From NCBI GenBank assembly GCA_035542815.1, contig DATKKS010000015.1, positions 1-49,037 on the forward strand: DNA of 49,037 nt, written 5' to 3'. Every line of letters begins with the position of its first letter. Position 1 is the first letter of the stretch. A program made the translations under genes and the position numbers. This DNA is from JACRLI01 sp035542815 (GTDB lineage: Bacteria > Eisenbacteria > RBG-16-71-46 > JACRLI01). The notes beneath the pieces are model-generated. The model did no database searches, was not told the DNA's origin, and saw nothing but the letters and a program-made list of their open reading frames with translations. Shown piece by piece: positions 24,888 to 32,989 of this stretch.

Positions 24888-25777
24888 AGCGCCACCTCCT
24901 GCCGGCTCGCGGCCACGCGCTGCCGCCCGGAGTAGGCAAAGAACCCCCGGCCCGTCTTCCGGCCCAGGTGGCCGGCGCGCACCAGCTTGTGCAAGAGCGG
25001 GCAGGGCCGGTACTTCACGTCCCCCAGCTCGCGGAACAGGTGGTCCATCCAGGCCATGATCTTGTCCAGGCCCACGCGGTCCGCGTACTCCAGCGGGCCG
25101 ACGCGAAACTCGTAGCTCAGCTTCATGGCCAGGTCCACGTCCTCGGCGCTGGCCACGCCTTCCATTACCACGTACATCGCCTCGTTCAGCATTGGGAGGA
25201 TCACCCGGGTCACGATGTAGCCGGGGTACTCGAACACCTTGACCGGGGTCTTCCCCAGCGCCCCGGCGAGCTGCAGCGCCATCTCGTAGCTCTCGTCCGA
25301 GGTCTCGACCCCCCGCACCACCTCCACCACCGGGGTGCGCGTGACCGGGTGCGTGAAGTGCATCCCCACCACCCGGTCGGCGCGGCCGGAGGCGGCGGCG
25401 ATCTCGGTGATGCTGAGGGTGGAGGTGTTGGTGATGAACACCTGGTCGGGCGGGCACACCTCGCCCAGGCGGCGCATCACGTCCTTCTTGGTCTCGAGTT
25501 CCTCGTTGACCGTCTCGATCACCATGTCCGTCGGGGCCACCTCGCGGATGTCGGAGGTGAAGCGTACCCGCGACAGCACCACTTTCTTCTCCGACGAGGT
25601 GATCCCCCACTTCTCCAGCTCGTGATCGAGGCTCGCGGCCAGCTCCTGGCGGGCTCGCGCTGCCTTCTCCTCCGAGACCTCCACCACGATCACGTCAATG
25701 CCGTTCGACGCGACCTTCTCCGCGAGGGACTTGCCCATCGCTCCCCCGCCCACGATGCCCAGCTTGCGGAATTCCAC
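24884..25777 (-). CDS. 3-hydroxyacyl-CoA (3-hydroxybutyryl-CoA) dehydrogenase
   Basis: 297 residues. The Rossmann NAD motif GIVGGGAMGKSLAEKVASNG is followed by ITNTSTLSITEIAAAS and GMHFTHPVTRTPVVEVV, where the catalytic His and Glu sit. The usual HFFNPV reads HFTHPV, so the conserved Asn is replaced by His. The C-terminal domain shows MLNEAMYVVMEGVASAEDVDLAMKL and the family's end motif GHLGRKTGRGFFAY. GTG 25777 (VEFRKLGIVG) is taken as start; GGAAGG lies upstream, and the longer frame to 25957 is Pro/Arg-rich. It could act in beta-oxidation or butyrate-type metabolism; coupling to ackA hints at an acetyl-CoA to acetate route. Confidence 0.9.
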   Translation of the reverse strand: MEFRKLGIVGGGAMGKSLAEKVASNGIDVIVVEVSEEKAARARQELAASLDHELEKWGITSSEKKVVLSRVRFTSDIREVAPTDMVIETVNEELETKKDVMRRLGEVCPPDQVFITNTSTLSITEIAAASGRADRVVGMHFTHPVTRTPVVEVVRGVETSDESYEMALQLAGALGKTPVKVFEYPGYIVTRVILPMLNEAMYVVMEGVASAEDVDLAMKLSYEFRVGPLEYADRVGLDKIMAWMDHLFRELGDVKYRPCPLLHKLVRAGHLGRKTGRGFFAYSGRQRVAASRQEVAL

Positions 25778-25966
25778 AGGCGACCTTCCGGATGAGAGGT
25801 TGGTGTGCGAACGACCCCGCGGTCCGCCCGGGCCCGAGCCCGGGACTCGATCGCGGGGGTGCCAGCGCGGCACATGCGCCGGGGGGCCCGGCGGCGGAGA
25901 GGAGCCTGCGACGGGTGCGGACCGCAGTGTTTCGGTCCCCGGCGCGCGCGGCACCACGGACGTTCC

Positions 25967-25995
25967 ATTCTACCACCCGGGCTGCACCGGGAGCA
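25967..25995 (-). promoter_or_regulatory. Candidate promoter of the hydroxyacyl-CoA dehydrogenase-ackA operon (TAGAAT type)
   Basis: Minus strand TGCTCC (25995-25990), 17-base spacer, TAGAAT (25972-25967), about 190 bases upstream of GTG 25777. Same architecture as 14312-14340 and 27009-27037. Confidence 0.4.
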
Positions 25996-26033
25996 CCTGG
26001 ACTTTGCGCCCGGCGCCCCGTCGCCGCGCCTCG

Positions 26034-26963
26034 CTAGGCCCGGAACTCCTTGGGCACCAGCAGCGTCTCGATCCCGTCGTAGACCGCGATCAGGTGCCGC
26101 ACGTTGGAAACGAAGTCGATCCTCGACACGTCGATGACCAGCACCGGGCCGGTGTACCAGCCGCTCTGCCGCAGGTGTCCCACGAACTCGTCGTAGCGCC
26201 GGTTGAGCGCCCGCACCAGCCGGGACAGGCCCTCGGGGACCTCGTCCGCGTGCGACTGCTCCTCGTCCCGGCGCCGGTCGCGGATGTTCCGCAGCAGGCA
26301 CTCGACCGGGCTCTTCAGCAGCACCAGCAGCCCGGGCCGCACCAGCGGCCGGAACTCGCTCTCCAGCCGCGCGTCGATCACCTGCAGCGCCTCCGCCGTC
26401 AGGTACGGCACGTCCATGTCGCGGTGCAGCACCTCGCAGAAGGCGTAGCGGTCGGCGAACGGCGAGCCGTCGATGCAGGTGGAGGAGGACAGGTGCGGCA
26501 CCGCCTGCAGCTGCATCTTGCGCAGGTCGAGGTAGGCGTGCTGGATGTCCAGGGCGGCGCTCTCGAGGTTCCGCTGGGCCGCGGCCCACGCCGCGCTGCC
26601 GCTCCGCTCCCGCGCCTGGCACGCAATGAACTCGTTGATCGCGCCGTAGTAGCGCCCCAGCGTCCGCTTGGCGGAGTTCTTGGCGGTCGCCAGCAGGGGG
26701 AACACCGACTGGTTCTGGGCGATGTGGTCCTCGAACCCCTCGTCGGGCAGCTCGAACAGCGCGTTCATGCCGGTGCTGTAGGCGAGCAGCTTGACCAGCG
26801 AACTCTTGCCCGCGCCGATGTTCCCGACGCAGGCGATCAGGGTCTGGTGCTTGGCCAGGTAGGTGAGCAGGCGCCGCTCCACGTCGGTCAGCCGGTTCGC
26901 GATCTGGTGACGGCGGATGGTCTCGTCCTCGCGGACCTCCAGGATGACCCCCGTGTCGCTCAC
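26034..26963 (-). CDS. Deoxynucleoside kinase-like protein
   Basis: 309 residues. A P-loop GNIGAGKSSLVKLL begins at residue 47, with a dNK-type follow-up (TGMNALFELPDEGFE), SPFADRYAFCEVLH in the position of the ERS/DRY segment, and RPGLLVLLKSPVECLLRNIRDRRRDEE, the LID-like arginines. This is the dNK/dGK/TK2-like branch that phosphorylates deoxynucleosides for salvage. It is longer than typical bacterial members (about 210-230 residues), owing to a 40-residue N-terminal extension and an insertion around residues 120-170. Located between the ackA operon and the paa operon with its own candidate promoter. Substrate not assignable. Confidence 0.75.
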   Translation of the reverse strand: MSDTGVILEVREDETIRRHQIANRLTDVERRLLTYLAKHQTLIACVGNIGAGKSSLVKLLAYSTGMNALFELPDEGFEDHIAQNQSVFPLLATAKNSAKRTLGRYYGAINEFIACQARERSGSAAWAAAQRNLESAALDIQHAYLDLRKMQLQAVPHLSSSTCIDGSPFADRYAFCEVLHRDMDVPYLTAEALQVIDARLESEFRPLVRPGLLVLLKSPVECLLRNIRDRRRDEEQSHADEVPEGLSRLVRALNRRYDEFVGHLRQSGWYTGPVLVIDVSRIDFVSNVRHLIAVYDGIETLLVPKEFRA

Positions 26964-27008
26964 GCGCTCGTCCTCCGTGTGGATGGCTTGGGATGGGGCG
27001 GACGGCGG

Positions 27009-27037
27009 ATTCTATCACGGGATCCGAGGACAGGGCA
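27009..27037 (-). promoter_or_regulatory. Candidate promoter of the deoxynucleoside kinase gene (TAGAAT type)
   Basis: Minus strand TGCCCT (27037-27032), 17-base spacer, TAGAAT (27014-27009), about 45 bases upstream of the ATG at 26963. Confidence 0.4.
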
Positions 27038-27091
27038 CGCGCGATTCCGGGCGCGGCCCGGGATCCCGGCGGCACCGGGGCCGGTGCGGCG

Positions 27092-27880
27092 CTACTTCCC
27101 GCCCCAGCGCGGGGGGCGCTTCTCGGCAAAGGCCCGCAGGGCCTCCTGGCGGTCGGCGGTGGCGACCAGCGGCTCGTAGGCGCGGCGCTCCACCGCGGCT
27201 CCCTCCTGGAGCGCCGGCGCGGTGAGCCGCGCGAACACCGACTTCGCCTGGCGCAGCGACAGCGGGGCGTTCCCGGCGACGGTCCGGACCAGCTGCTCGA
27301 AGTCGTCCCGGAAGGTGCGCGCCGGGAACACCGCGTCCACCACCCCGTCGGCGAGCGCCTCGCGGGCGGTGAACGGCTGCGCGGACAGAACCCACTTGCG
27401 GGCCACCCCCAGGGAGGCCCGCAGCGCGAGGCGCTGCATGCCCCCGGCCGCCGGGATGATCCCCAGACCGACCTCGGGGAGCCCGAGCTTCACGCCCTCG
27501 GCGGCCGCGAGCAGGTCCGCGGTCAGGGCCAGCTCCAGCCCGCCGCCCAGGGCCGCGCCCTCGAGCCCCATCAGCACCGGCTGGGGCACCTCGCCCCACG
27601 CCCGGATCAGCCCCTGGATGCCCTCGACCGCGGACAGGACCTCGGCCTCAGGCATCGCGGCCCGCTCCTTGAGGTCCGCGCCGGCGCTGAACGCCCGCTG
27701 CCGCGAGGTGACCACCACCACCCACACGTCAGGCCGCCCTCCGAGAGCGACCGCCGCCTCCCGCAGCTCGGCCACGAACGGCCGGTTGAGCGCGTTCACC
27801 GGCGGGCGGTCCAGCTCCACCCGGGCGACGTGGTCCTCGACCGCGAGCCGCACCTGCCCGCCGGCGACGGGCGTGCTCAC
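27092..27880 (-). CDS. paaF: Enoyl-CoA hydratase, PaaF-like (2,3-dehydroadipyl-CoA hydratase)
   Basis: 262-residue crotonase. The oxyanion-hole segments FSAGADLKERAA and GAALGGGLELALTADLL and the second-Glu motif KLGLPEVGLGIIPAAGGMQRLAL are present. Both catalytic Glu residues (GGLELAL and LPEVGLG) remain, so it should be a true hydratase, unlike the paralogue at 32989-33777. The context suggests hydration of 2,3-dehydroadipyl-CoA to 3-hydroxyadipyl-CoA in phenylacetate breakdown. The GTG start at 27880 overlaps the stop of paaZ by four bases (GTGA). Last gene of the paa operon. Confidence 0.85.
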   Translation of the reverse strand: MSTPVAGGQVRLAVEDHVARVELDRPPVNALNRPFVAELREAAVALGGRPDVWVVVVTSRQRAFSAGADLKERAAMPEAEVLSAVEGIQGLIRAWGEVPQPVLMGLEGAALGGGLELALTADLLAAAEGVKLGLPEVGLGIIPAAGGMQRLALRASLGVARKWVLSAQPFTAREALADGVVDAVFPARTFRDDFEQLVRTVAGNAPLSLRQAKSVFARLTAPALQEGAAVERRAYEPLVATADRQEALRAFAEKRPPRWGGK

Positions 27881-29913
27881 GCGGCGTCCCCCCGCGGGCG
27901 CCTGCGCACCAGCGTCAGGAGCGTGTACACCGCGACCTCCTCGCCGTCCTGGTTCCGGACCACGACGTCCCACTCCACCACCCCGTGGTCCTCGCCCTCT
28001 TTGGGGCGGATCGCCTTGCAGGTGAGCCGCACCTGGAGGGTGTCCCCGGGCGCGGCCGGCCGGGTGAAGCGCAGGCCCTCGAGCCCGTAGTTGGCCAGCA
28101 CCGGCCCGGGGCCGGGCCGCACGAAAAGCCCGGCTGCGGCGGCCAGCACGAAGTACCCGTGCGCCACCCGCTTGCCGAACAGCGACTCCCTGGCCGCGGG
28201 CTCGTCCATGTGGGCGTAGAAGAAGTCGCCGCTCACCCCGGCGAAGTTGGTGAGGTCGGCCTCGGTGATGGTCCGCCGGTGGGTCAGGATGGAGTCGCCC
28301 ACCTGGAGCTCGTCCAGGTACTTGGCGAACGGGTGGGTGCCGTCCTCGCGGACCTCGCCTCCGCGGGTGTACTCGTGGTACACGCCGCCCAGGGTGGTGG
28401 GCGATCCCTGCAGCGCGGTCCGCTGCATGTACTGCTGGATGCCCCGGATGCCGCCCAGCTCCTCGCCCCCGCCGGCCCGGCCGGGCCCGCCGTGGATCAG
28501 GTGCGGCAGCGGCGAGCCGTGCCCGGTGGACTCGGCCGCGCAGCGGCGGTTCAGGAGGTGCACGCGCCCGTGCGCCGGGGCGATGCCGAGCACGATCTCC
28601 CGCGCCACCGCGTCGCAGTTGGTGACCACCGTGGAGACCAGGCTGCCGCCACCGCGCGCCACCAGCTCGATCAGCTCCTCGGTGGAGGTGTAGCCGAGGA
28701 CCGAGGTGACCGGGCCGAACGCCTCGACCTCGTGCACCGCGCGGCTCCGCAGCGCGTCGCGCGCCACCAGCAGCGCGGGGGCGAAGAACGCGCCGCGTTC
28801 ATGGCCGTTGCCGCGGACCTCCGAGGCGAGCTCCACCCGCTCGCAGCCTGCGGCGAGCTCCGCCACCCGGGCGGTGACCTCGTCGCGCTGCCCGAGGCTC
28901 ACCAGCGGGCCCATGTCCACGCCCTCGGCCGACGGGTCGCCCACCACGATCCGCCCCAGCCGCGCGCGCAGCCGCTCCACCACGTCGGCCACCAGCGGGG
29001 CGGGCACGAAGCAGCGCCGGATCGCGGTGCAGCGCTGGCCCGACTTGATGGTCATCTCGCGGGCGATCTCCTCCACGAACAGCGCGCACTCCTCGTCGGC
29101 GGCCCCGACGTCCGGGCCCAGGATGCAGCTGTTCAGCGAGTCGGTCTCCAGGGTGAGGTGCACGTTGCGGTCCCGGACCGCGGGGGCGTCCCGCAGCAGC
29201 GCCGCGGTGCTGGCCGAGCCGGTGAAGCTGACGCTGTCCTCGAACGTCAGGTGCTCCAGGAGGTCGCCGACTCCCCCGGCGAGGAACTGGAACGTCCCCG
29301 GCGGGAGCAGGCCCGAGGCCACGATGTCCTCCGCCACCCGGTGGGCGACGAACGAGGTCACCGTCGCCGGTTTTGCGATCGTCGGAACCCCGGCGATGAA
29401 CGCCGGCGCCAGCTTCTCCAGCATCCCCCACACCGGGAAGTTGAAGGCGTTGATCTGCACCGCCGCCCCGCGGCGCGGCAGGTACACGTGCCGACCGACG
29501 AAGGTCCCCCGCTTGGAGAGCGGTTCGGCCGCGCCGTCAACGAGCACGTCGTCGTTGGGCAGCTCGCGGCGCGCCTTGCTGGAGTAGGTGAACAGCGTCC
29601 CGAAGCCGCCGTCCACGTCCATCCACTTGTCCTGCCGGGTGGCGCCGGTGTGGGTGGAAAGGCGGTAGTACTCCTCCTTGCGCGCGCTCAGGTGCGCCGC
29701 CAGCTCCTTCAGGAGGAGCGCCCGCTGGTGGAACGTGAGCCGGCGGAGCGCCGGGCCGCCGACCTCCCGGGCGTGGCGCAGCGCGGCGCCGGCGTCGAAC
29801 CCCCCGGAGCGCACCTCCGCCACCGGCTCGCCGGTCACGGCGCTCAAGAGGGCCGTCGCGCCGCCGGCGCCCGCCACCCACTCCCCGGCCACGTAGCTTC
29901 GAACCGCGATCAT
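27877..29913 (-). CDS. paaZ: Bifunctional oxepin-CoA hydrolase / 3-oxo-5,6-dehydrosuberyl-CoA semialdehyde dehydrogenase
   Basis: 678 residues, same size as E. coli PaaZ. The N-terminal aldehyde dehydrogenase domain (1-500) has INAFNFPVWGMLEKLAPAF, catalytic E256 (LETDSLNSCIL) and C295 (KSGQRCTAIRR), at the same numbers as in the E. coli enzyme. The C-terminal MaoC hydratase domain (about 525-678) has SGDFFYAHMD with the catalytic pair D563 and H568, then GKRVAHGYFVL. Ring-opening hydrolysis of oxepin-CoA and oxidation of the reactive aldehyde are thus both predicted active, which prevents a dead-end cyclisation known for this pathway. 15 bases separate it from paaY; it overlaps paaF by GTGA. 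Confidence 0.97.
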   Translation of the reverse strand: MIAVRSYVAGEWVAGAGGATALLSAVTGEPVAEVRSGGFDAGAALRHAREVGGPALRRLTFHQRALLLKELAAHLSARKEEYYRLSTHTGATRQDKWMDVDGGFGTLFTYSSKARRELPNDDVLVDGAAEPLSKRGTFVGRHVYLPRRGAAVQINAFNFPVWGMLEKLAPAFIAGVPTIAKPATVTSFVAHRVAEDIVASGLLPPGTFQFLAGGVGDLLEHLTFEDSVSFTGSASTAALLRDAPAVRDRNVHLTLETDSLNSCILGPDVGAADEECALFVEEIAREMTIKSGQRCTAIRRCFVPAPLVADVVERLRARLGRIVVGDPSAEGVDMGPLVSLGQRDEVTARVAELAAGCERVELASEVRGNGHERGAFFAPALLVARDALRSRAVHEVEAFGPVTSVLGYTSTEELIELVARGGGSLVSTVVTNCDAVAREIVLGIAPAHGRVHLLNRRCAAESTGHGSPLPHLIHGGPGRAGGGEELGGIRGIQQYMQRTALQGSPTTLGGVYHEYTRGGEVREDGTHPFAKYLDELQVGDSILTHRRTITEADLTNFAGVSGDFFYAHMDEPAARESLFGKRVAHGYFVLAAAAGLFVRPGPGPVLANYGLEGLRFTRPAAPGDTLQVRLTCKAIRPKEGEDHGVVEWDVVVRNQDGEEVAVYTLLTLVRRRPRGDAA

Positions 29914-29928
29914 CGTCTCTCCATGCGG

Positions 29929-30570
29929 TCAGGGCCGGCGCCGGCCGGCCTGCGTCTGCTTCCAGGTCCGGAACGCGGCCTCGCGGGTGGCCGCGGCCGC
30001 ACGCCGCGCCCGCGGCTTCCGCGCGGACGCCGCCCGCCACCGGGCCGGAAGGGTCTGGTACAGCCCGGTGCCCTGCGACTTCCAGGCGATCATCTCGGGC
30101 GAGGCGTCCCTGAGGATCGCGAACGGGTTCCCGCCCACGACCTTCCCCGCGGGCACCACCGCCTCCGACGGGATCAGGGTGAGGGCCCCCACGATGGTGT
30201 TCTCCCCGATGACCGCGTTGTCCATGACCACGGCGTTCATGCCGATCAGCACGTTCCGTCCGATGTGCGCGCCGTGGAGCACCGCCCCGTGCCCGATGTG
30301 CGCGTTCTCCTCCAGCACCGCGGTCGCGCCGGGGAACGAGTGGACCACGCAGTTCTCCTGGATGTTGCAGCCGTCCTTCACCACCACCGAGCCCCAGTCC
30401 CCCCGCAGCACCGCGCCGGGGCCGACGTACACCGACCGGCCGACGCGCACGTCGCCGATGAGCACCGCCAGCGGATGCACGAAGGCCGACGGATGGACCA
30501 CCGGCCGGCGGCCCTCGAAGGGGTAGCGGAAGCCGGTGGCGCGGGCCCGGGCGGGCACGGCGCGGCTCAC
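29929..30570 (-). CDS. paaY: PaaY-like gamma-carbonic-anhydrase-fold protein (left-handed beta-helix)
   Basis: 213 residues. Hexapeptide repeats run from about 25 to 165 (DVRVGRSVYVGPGAVLRGDWG, ENAHIGHGAVLHGAHIGRNVLIGM). The zinc-binding histidines of the gamma-CA family lie in AHIGHGAVLHGAHIG. PaaY members act as thioesterases that clear toxic acyl-CoA by-products of the phenylacetate pathway. The C-terminus carries an Arg/Ala-rich tail of about 35 residues not typical of the family. GTG 30570 overlaps the thiolase stop by four bases (GTGA). The longer frame upstream is out-of-frame thiolase sequence. Confidence 0.88.
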   Translation of the reverse strand: MSRAVPARARATGFRYPFEGRRPVVHPSAFVHPLAVLIGDVRVGRSVYVGPGAVLRGDWGSVVVKDGCNIQENCVVHSFPGATAVLEENAHIGHGAVLHGAHIGRNVLIGMNAVVMDNAVIGENTIVGALTLIPSEAVVPAGKVVGGNPFAILRDASPEMIAWKSQGTGLYQTLPARWRAASARKPRARRAAAATREAAFRTWKQTQAGRRRP

Positions 30571-31769
30571 GCCCGCTCCAGCAGGGTGGCCACGCCCTGC
30601 CCCACGCCGACGCACATCGTGCACAGCGCGCGAGTGAGCGAGCGCCGGCGCAGCTCCAGCGCCGCGGTGAGCAGCAGCCGCGCCCCGGACATCCCCAGCG
30701 GGTGACCCAGCGCGATGGCGCCGCCGTTGGGGTTCAGCCGCGGGTCGTCGTCCGCCAGCCCGAACTCGCGGGTGCACGCCAGCACCTGCGCCGCGAACGC
30801 CTCGTTCAGCTCGATCAGGTCGAGCTGCGCGAGCGACGCCCCGGCGGCCTCCAGGGCGCGCCGGGTGGCGGGCACCGGTCCGACCCCCATGAACCGGGGC
30901 TCGACCCCGGCCGCGGCGAAGCTCACCACCCGGGCCAGCGGCTGGAGCGCATACCGCCGCAGGGCGTCCTCGGAGGCCACCACCATGGCGCACGCTCCGT
31001 CGTTCACGCCGGAGGAGTTCCCGGCGGTCACCGTCCCGCCCTCGCGGAACGCCGGGCGCAGCGCCGCCAGCTTCGCTTCCGTGGTGTCCGGGCGGGGGAA
31101 CTCGTCGGCGTCCAGCACCTGCGCGCCGGCCTTGCTCCGCACCTCGACCCCCAGGATCTCGGCGGCCAGCCGGCCGGAGCGCCGGGCCTCCGCCGCCCGC
31201 AGCTGGGAGCGGAGCGCCAGCCGGTCCTGGTCCTCGCGCGAGACGCGGAACCGCTCGGCCACGTTCTCGGCCGTCTCCCCCATCGAGTCCACGCCGTAGG
31301 CGGCCCGCATCCCCGGGTGGACGAAGCGCCACCCGAGGGTGGTGTCGAACACTTCGGGCCGGCGACCGAAGGCCTCGGCCGGCTTGGCCAGCACGTACGG
31401 AGCGCGGGTCATGTGCTCCACCCCGCCGGCCAGGAACACGTCCCCGCGCCCCGAGCCGATCATGGCGGCGGCGTGGGTGACCGCGTCCATGCCGGAGGCG
31501 CACAGCCGGTTCACGGTGAGACCCGGCACCGAGGGCGGCAGCCCTGCGAGGAGCAGCGCCATGCGCGCGACGTTCCGGTTGTCCTCGCCCGCCTGGTTGG
31601 CGCAGCCCAGCACCACGTCGTCAATGTCGGCGGCGGGGACGGACGGGACGGCGGCCAGCGCGCCCTTCAGGACGTGCGCGGCCAGGTCGTCCGCCCGCAC
31701 CGGGGACAGCATCCCGCCGTACTTGCCGATCGGCGTCCGTACGCCGGCGACGATGTAGGCTTCTCGCAT
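30567..31769 (-). CDS. paaJ: Thiolase: 3-oxoadipyl-CoA / 3-oxo-5,6-dehydrosuberyl-CoA thiolase
   Basis: 400-residue thiolase with all catalytic elements: nucleophile C90 in NRLCASGMDAV, the NEAFAAQVLA segment, GHPLGMSGARLLL with the catalytic His, and the second Cys in CTMCVGVGQGVA. The N-terminus MREAYIVAGVRTPIGKYGG is typical of the PaaJ/PcaF group (400 to 401 residues). It cleaves the two beta-keto intermediates of the pathway, releasing acetyl-CoA and finally succinyl-CoA. Lies 44 bases after paaH and overlaps paaY. Confidence 0.95.
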   Translation of the reverse strand: MREAYIVAGVRTPIGKYGGMLSPVRADDLAAHVLKGALAAVPSVPAADIDDVVLGCANQAGEDNRNVARMALLLAGLPPSVPGLTVNRLCASGMDAVTHAAAMIGSGRGDVFLAGGVEHMTRAPYVLAKPAEAFGRRPEVFDTTLGWRFVHPGMRAAYGVDSMGETAENVAERFRVSREDQDRLALRSQLRAAEARRSGRLAAEILGVEVRSKAGAQVLDADEFPRPDTTEAKLAALRPAFREGGTVTAGNSSGVNDGACAMVVASEDALRRYALQPLARVVSFAAAGVEPRFMGVGPVPATRRALEAAGASLAQLDLIELNEAFAAQVLACTREFGLADDDPRLNPNGGAIALGHPLGMSGARLLLTAALELRRRSLTRALCTMCVGVGQGVATLLERA

Positions 31770-31813
31770 TCGGTCTCCACCTGCCGGGCCCGGCGGCGCC
31801 CCCGCCCCCGGGC

Positions 31814-32989
31814 TCAGAAGAAGCTCGCGCCCTCGCGGGCCATGGACTTGAGCAGCGGCGACGGGCGGTAGCGCGGGTCGCCGTACCGCTCCAGCAGCGC
31901 CTCCAGCTCGCCCACCACGTTCCCGATCCCGATCTCGTCCGCCCAGCGCAGCAGGCCCTTCGGGTAGTGGGTGGCCTTGGTCATGGCCCGCTCGATGTCG
32001 TCCGGTGCGGCCAGCCCCAGGCGCACCGCCTCGGCCGCCTCGTTGATCAGCAGCGCCAGGATGCGCCGGGTGATCCGCTGGGCCTGGTCCTCGGCCACCG
32101 GCGGCCGCCCGTTCGGGCCCGGGGGATAGGCGTAGAACCCCCGGCCGGACTTGCGGCCCAGATAGCCGGCCTCCACGTACTGGCGCTGGAGCGCCGAGGG
32201 GAGGTAGCGGCGGTCGAAGTAGGTGCGCTGGAAGATGGCCTCGGTCACCGCGTGGTTCACGTCGTTGCCGATGAGGTCCATCAGCTCGAACGGCCCCATC
32301 CGGAAGCCGCCGGCGGCGGTCACCGCCGCGTCCACCTCCTCCGGGCGCGCCAGCCCCTCCTCCACCATCCGCAGCGCCTCGCCGTAGAAGGGCCGCGCCA
32401 CGCGGTTCACCAGGAACCCGGGCGTGTCGCGCACCACGATGGGGTCCTTGCCCCAGGCCCGGGCCAGCGCGAGCGCCTCGGCCACGGTGTCCGGCGAGGT
32501 CTGCAGCGCGGGCACCACCTCGACCAGCTCCATCGCCGGCGCGGGATTGAAGAAGTGCATCCCGAGCACCTTCCCGGGCCGCCGGTACGCGCCCGCGACC
32601 GCGGTGACCGACAGCGAGGAGGTGTTGGTGGCCACCACCGCGCCGCCGGCCAGCACCTCTCCCAGCGAGCCCATGAGCCCGCGCTTGGCGGACAGGTCCT
32701 CGGAGATCGCCTCGATCACCAGCCCGGCCCCCGCGAGGTCCTGAAGCGTCCGCCCCGCGGCCAGCCGCCCGAGCGCCGCGTCCCGCTGCGCGCCGGTGAT
32801 CCGGCCCTTCTGCGCCAGGCGTTCCAGGGCCCCCGCCACCCGCCCGGGGACCGAGTTCGCAGCCGCGGCGTCGGCGTCCACCACCACCACCCGGTGCCCG
32901 GCGACCGCGGCCACCTGGGCGATGCCGGCGCCCATCGTCCCGGCGCCGACCACGCCCACCGGGATGAGGGCGTTCGCTTGGCTGTCCAT
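31814..32989 (-). CDS. paaH: 3-hydroxyadipyl-CoA dehydrogenase
   Basis: 391 residues. NAD-binding GVVGAGTMGAGIAQVAAVAGH, then NTSSLSVTAVA and GMHFFNPAPAMELVEVV with the catalytic His-Glu pair. DTPGFLVNRVARPFYGEAL and GGFRMGPFELMDLIGNDVN follow, and GYLGRKSGRGFYAYPP marks the end of the first C-terminal repeat. A second, shorter C-terminal hydroxyacyl-CoA dehydrogenase repeat (RRILALLINEAAEAVRLGLA onwards) is present, as in PaaH. It oxidises 3-hydroxyadipyl-CoA to 3-oxoadipyl-CoA with NAD. The start codon overlaps the paaG stop by one base (TGATG). Confidence 0.95.
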   Translation of the reverse strand: MDSQANALIPVGVVGAGTMGAGIAQVAAVAGHRVVVVDADAAAANSVPGRVAGALERLAQKGRITGAQRDAALGRLAAGRTLQDLAGAGLVIEAISEDLSAKRGLMGSLGEVLAGGAVVATNTSSLSVTAVAGAYRRPGKVLGMHFFNPAPAMELVEVVPALQTSPDTVAEALALARAWGKDPIVVRDTPGFLVNRVARPFYGEALRMVEEGLARPEEVDAAVTAAGGFRMGPFELMDLIGNDVNHAVTEAIFQRTYFDRRYLPSALQRQYVEAGYLGRKSGRGFYAYPPGPNGRPPVAEDQAQRITRRILALLINEAAEAVRLGLAAPDDIERAMTKATHYPKGLLRWADEIGIGNVVGELEALLERYGDPRYRPSPLLKSMAREGASFF

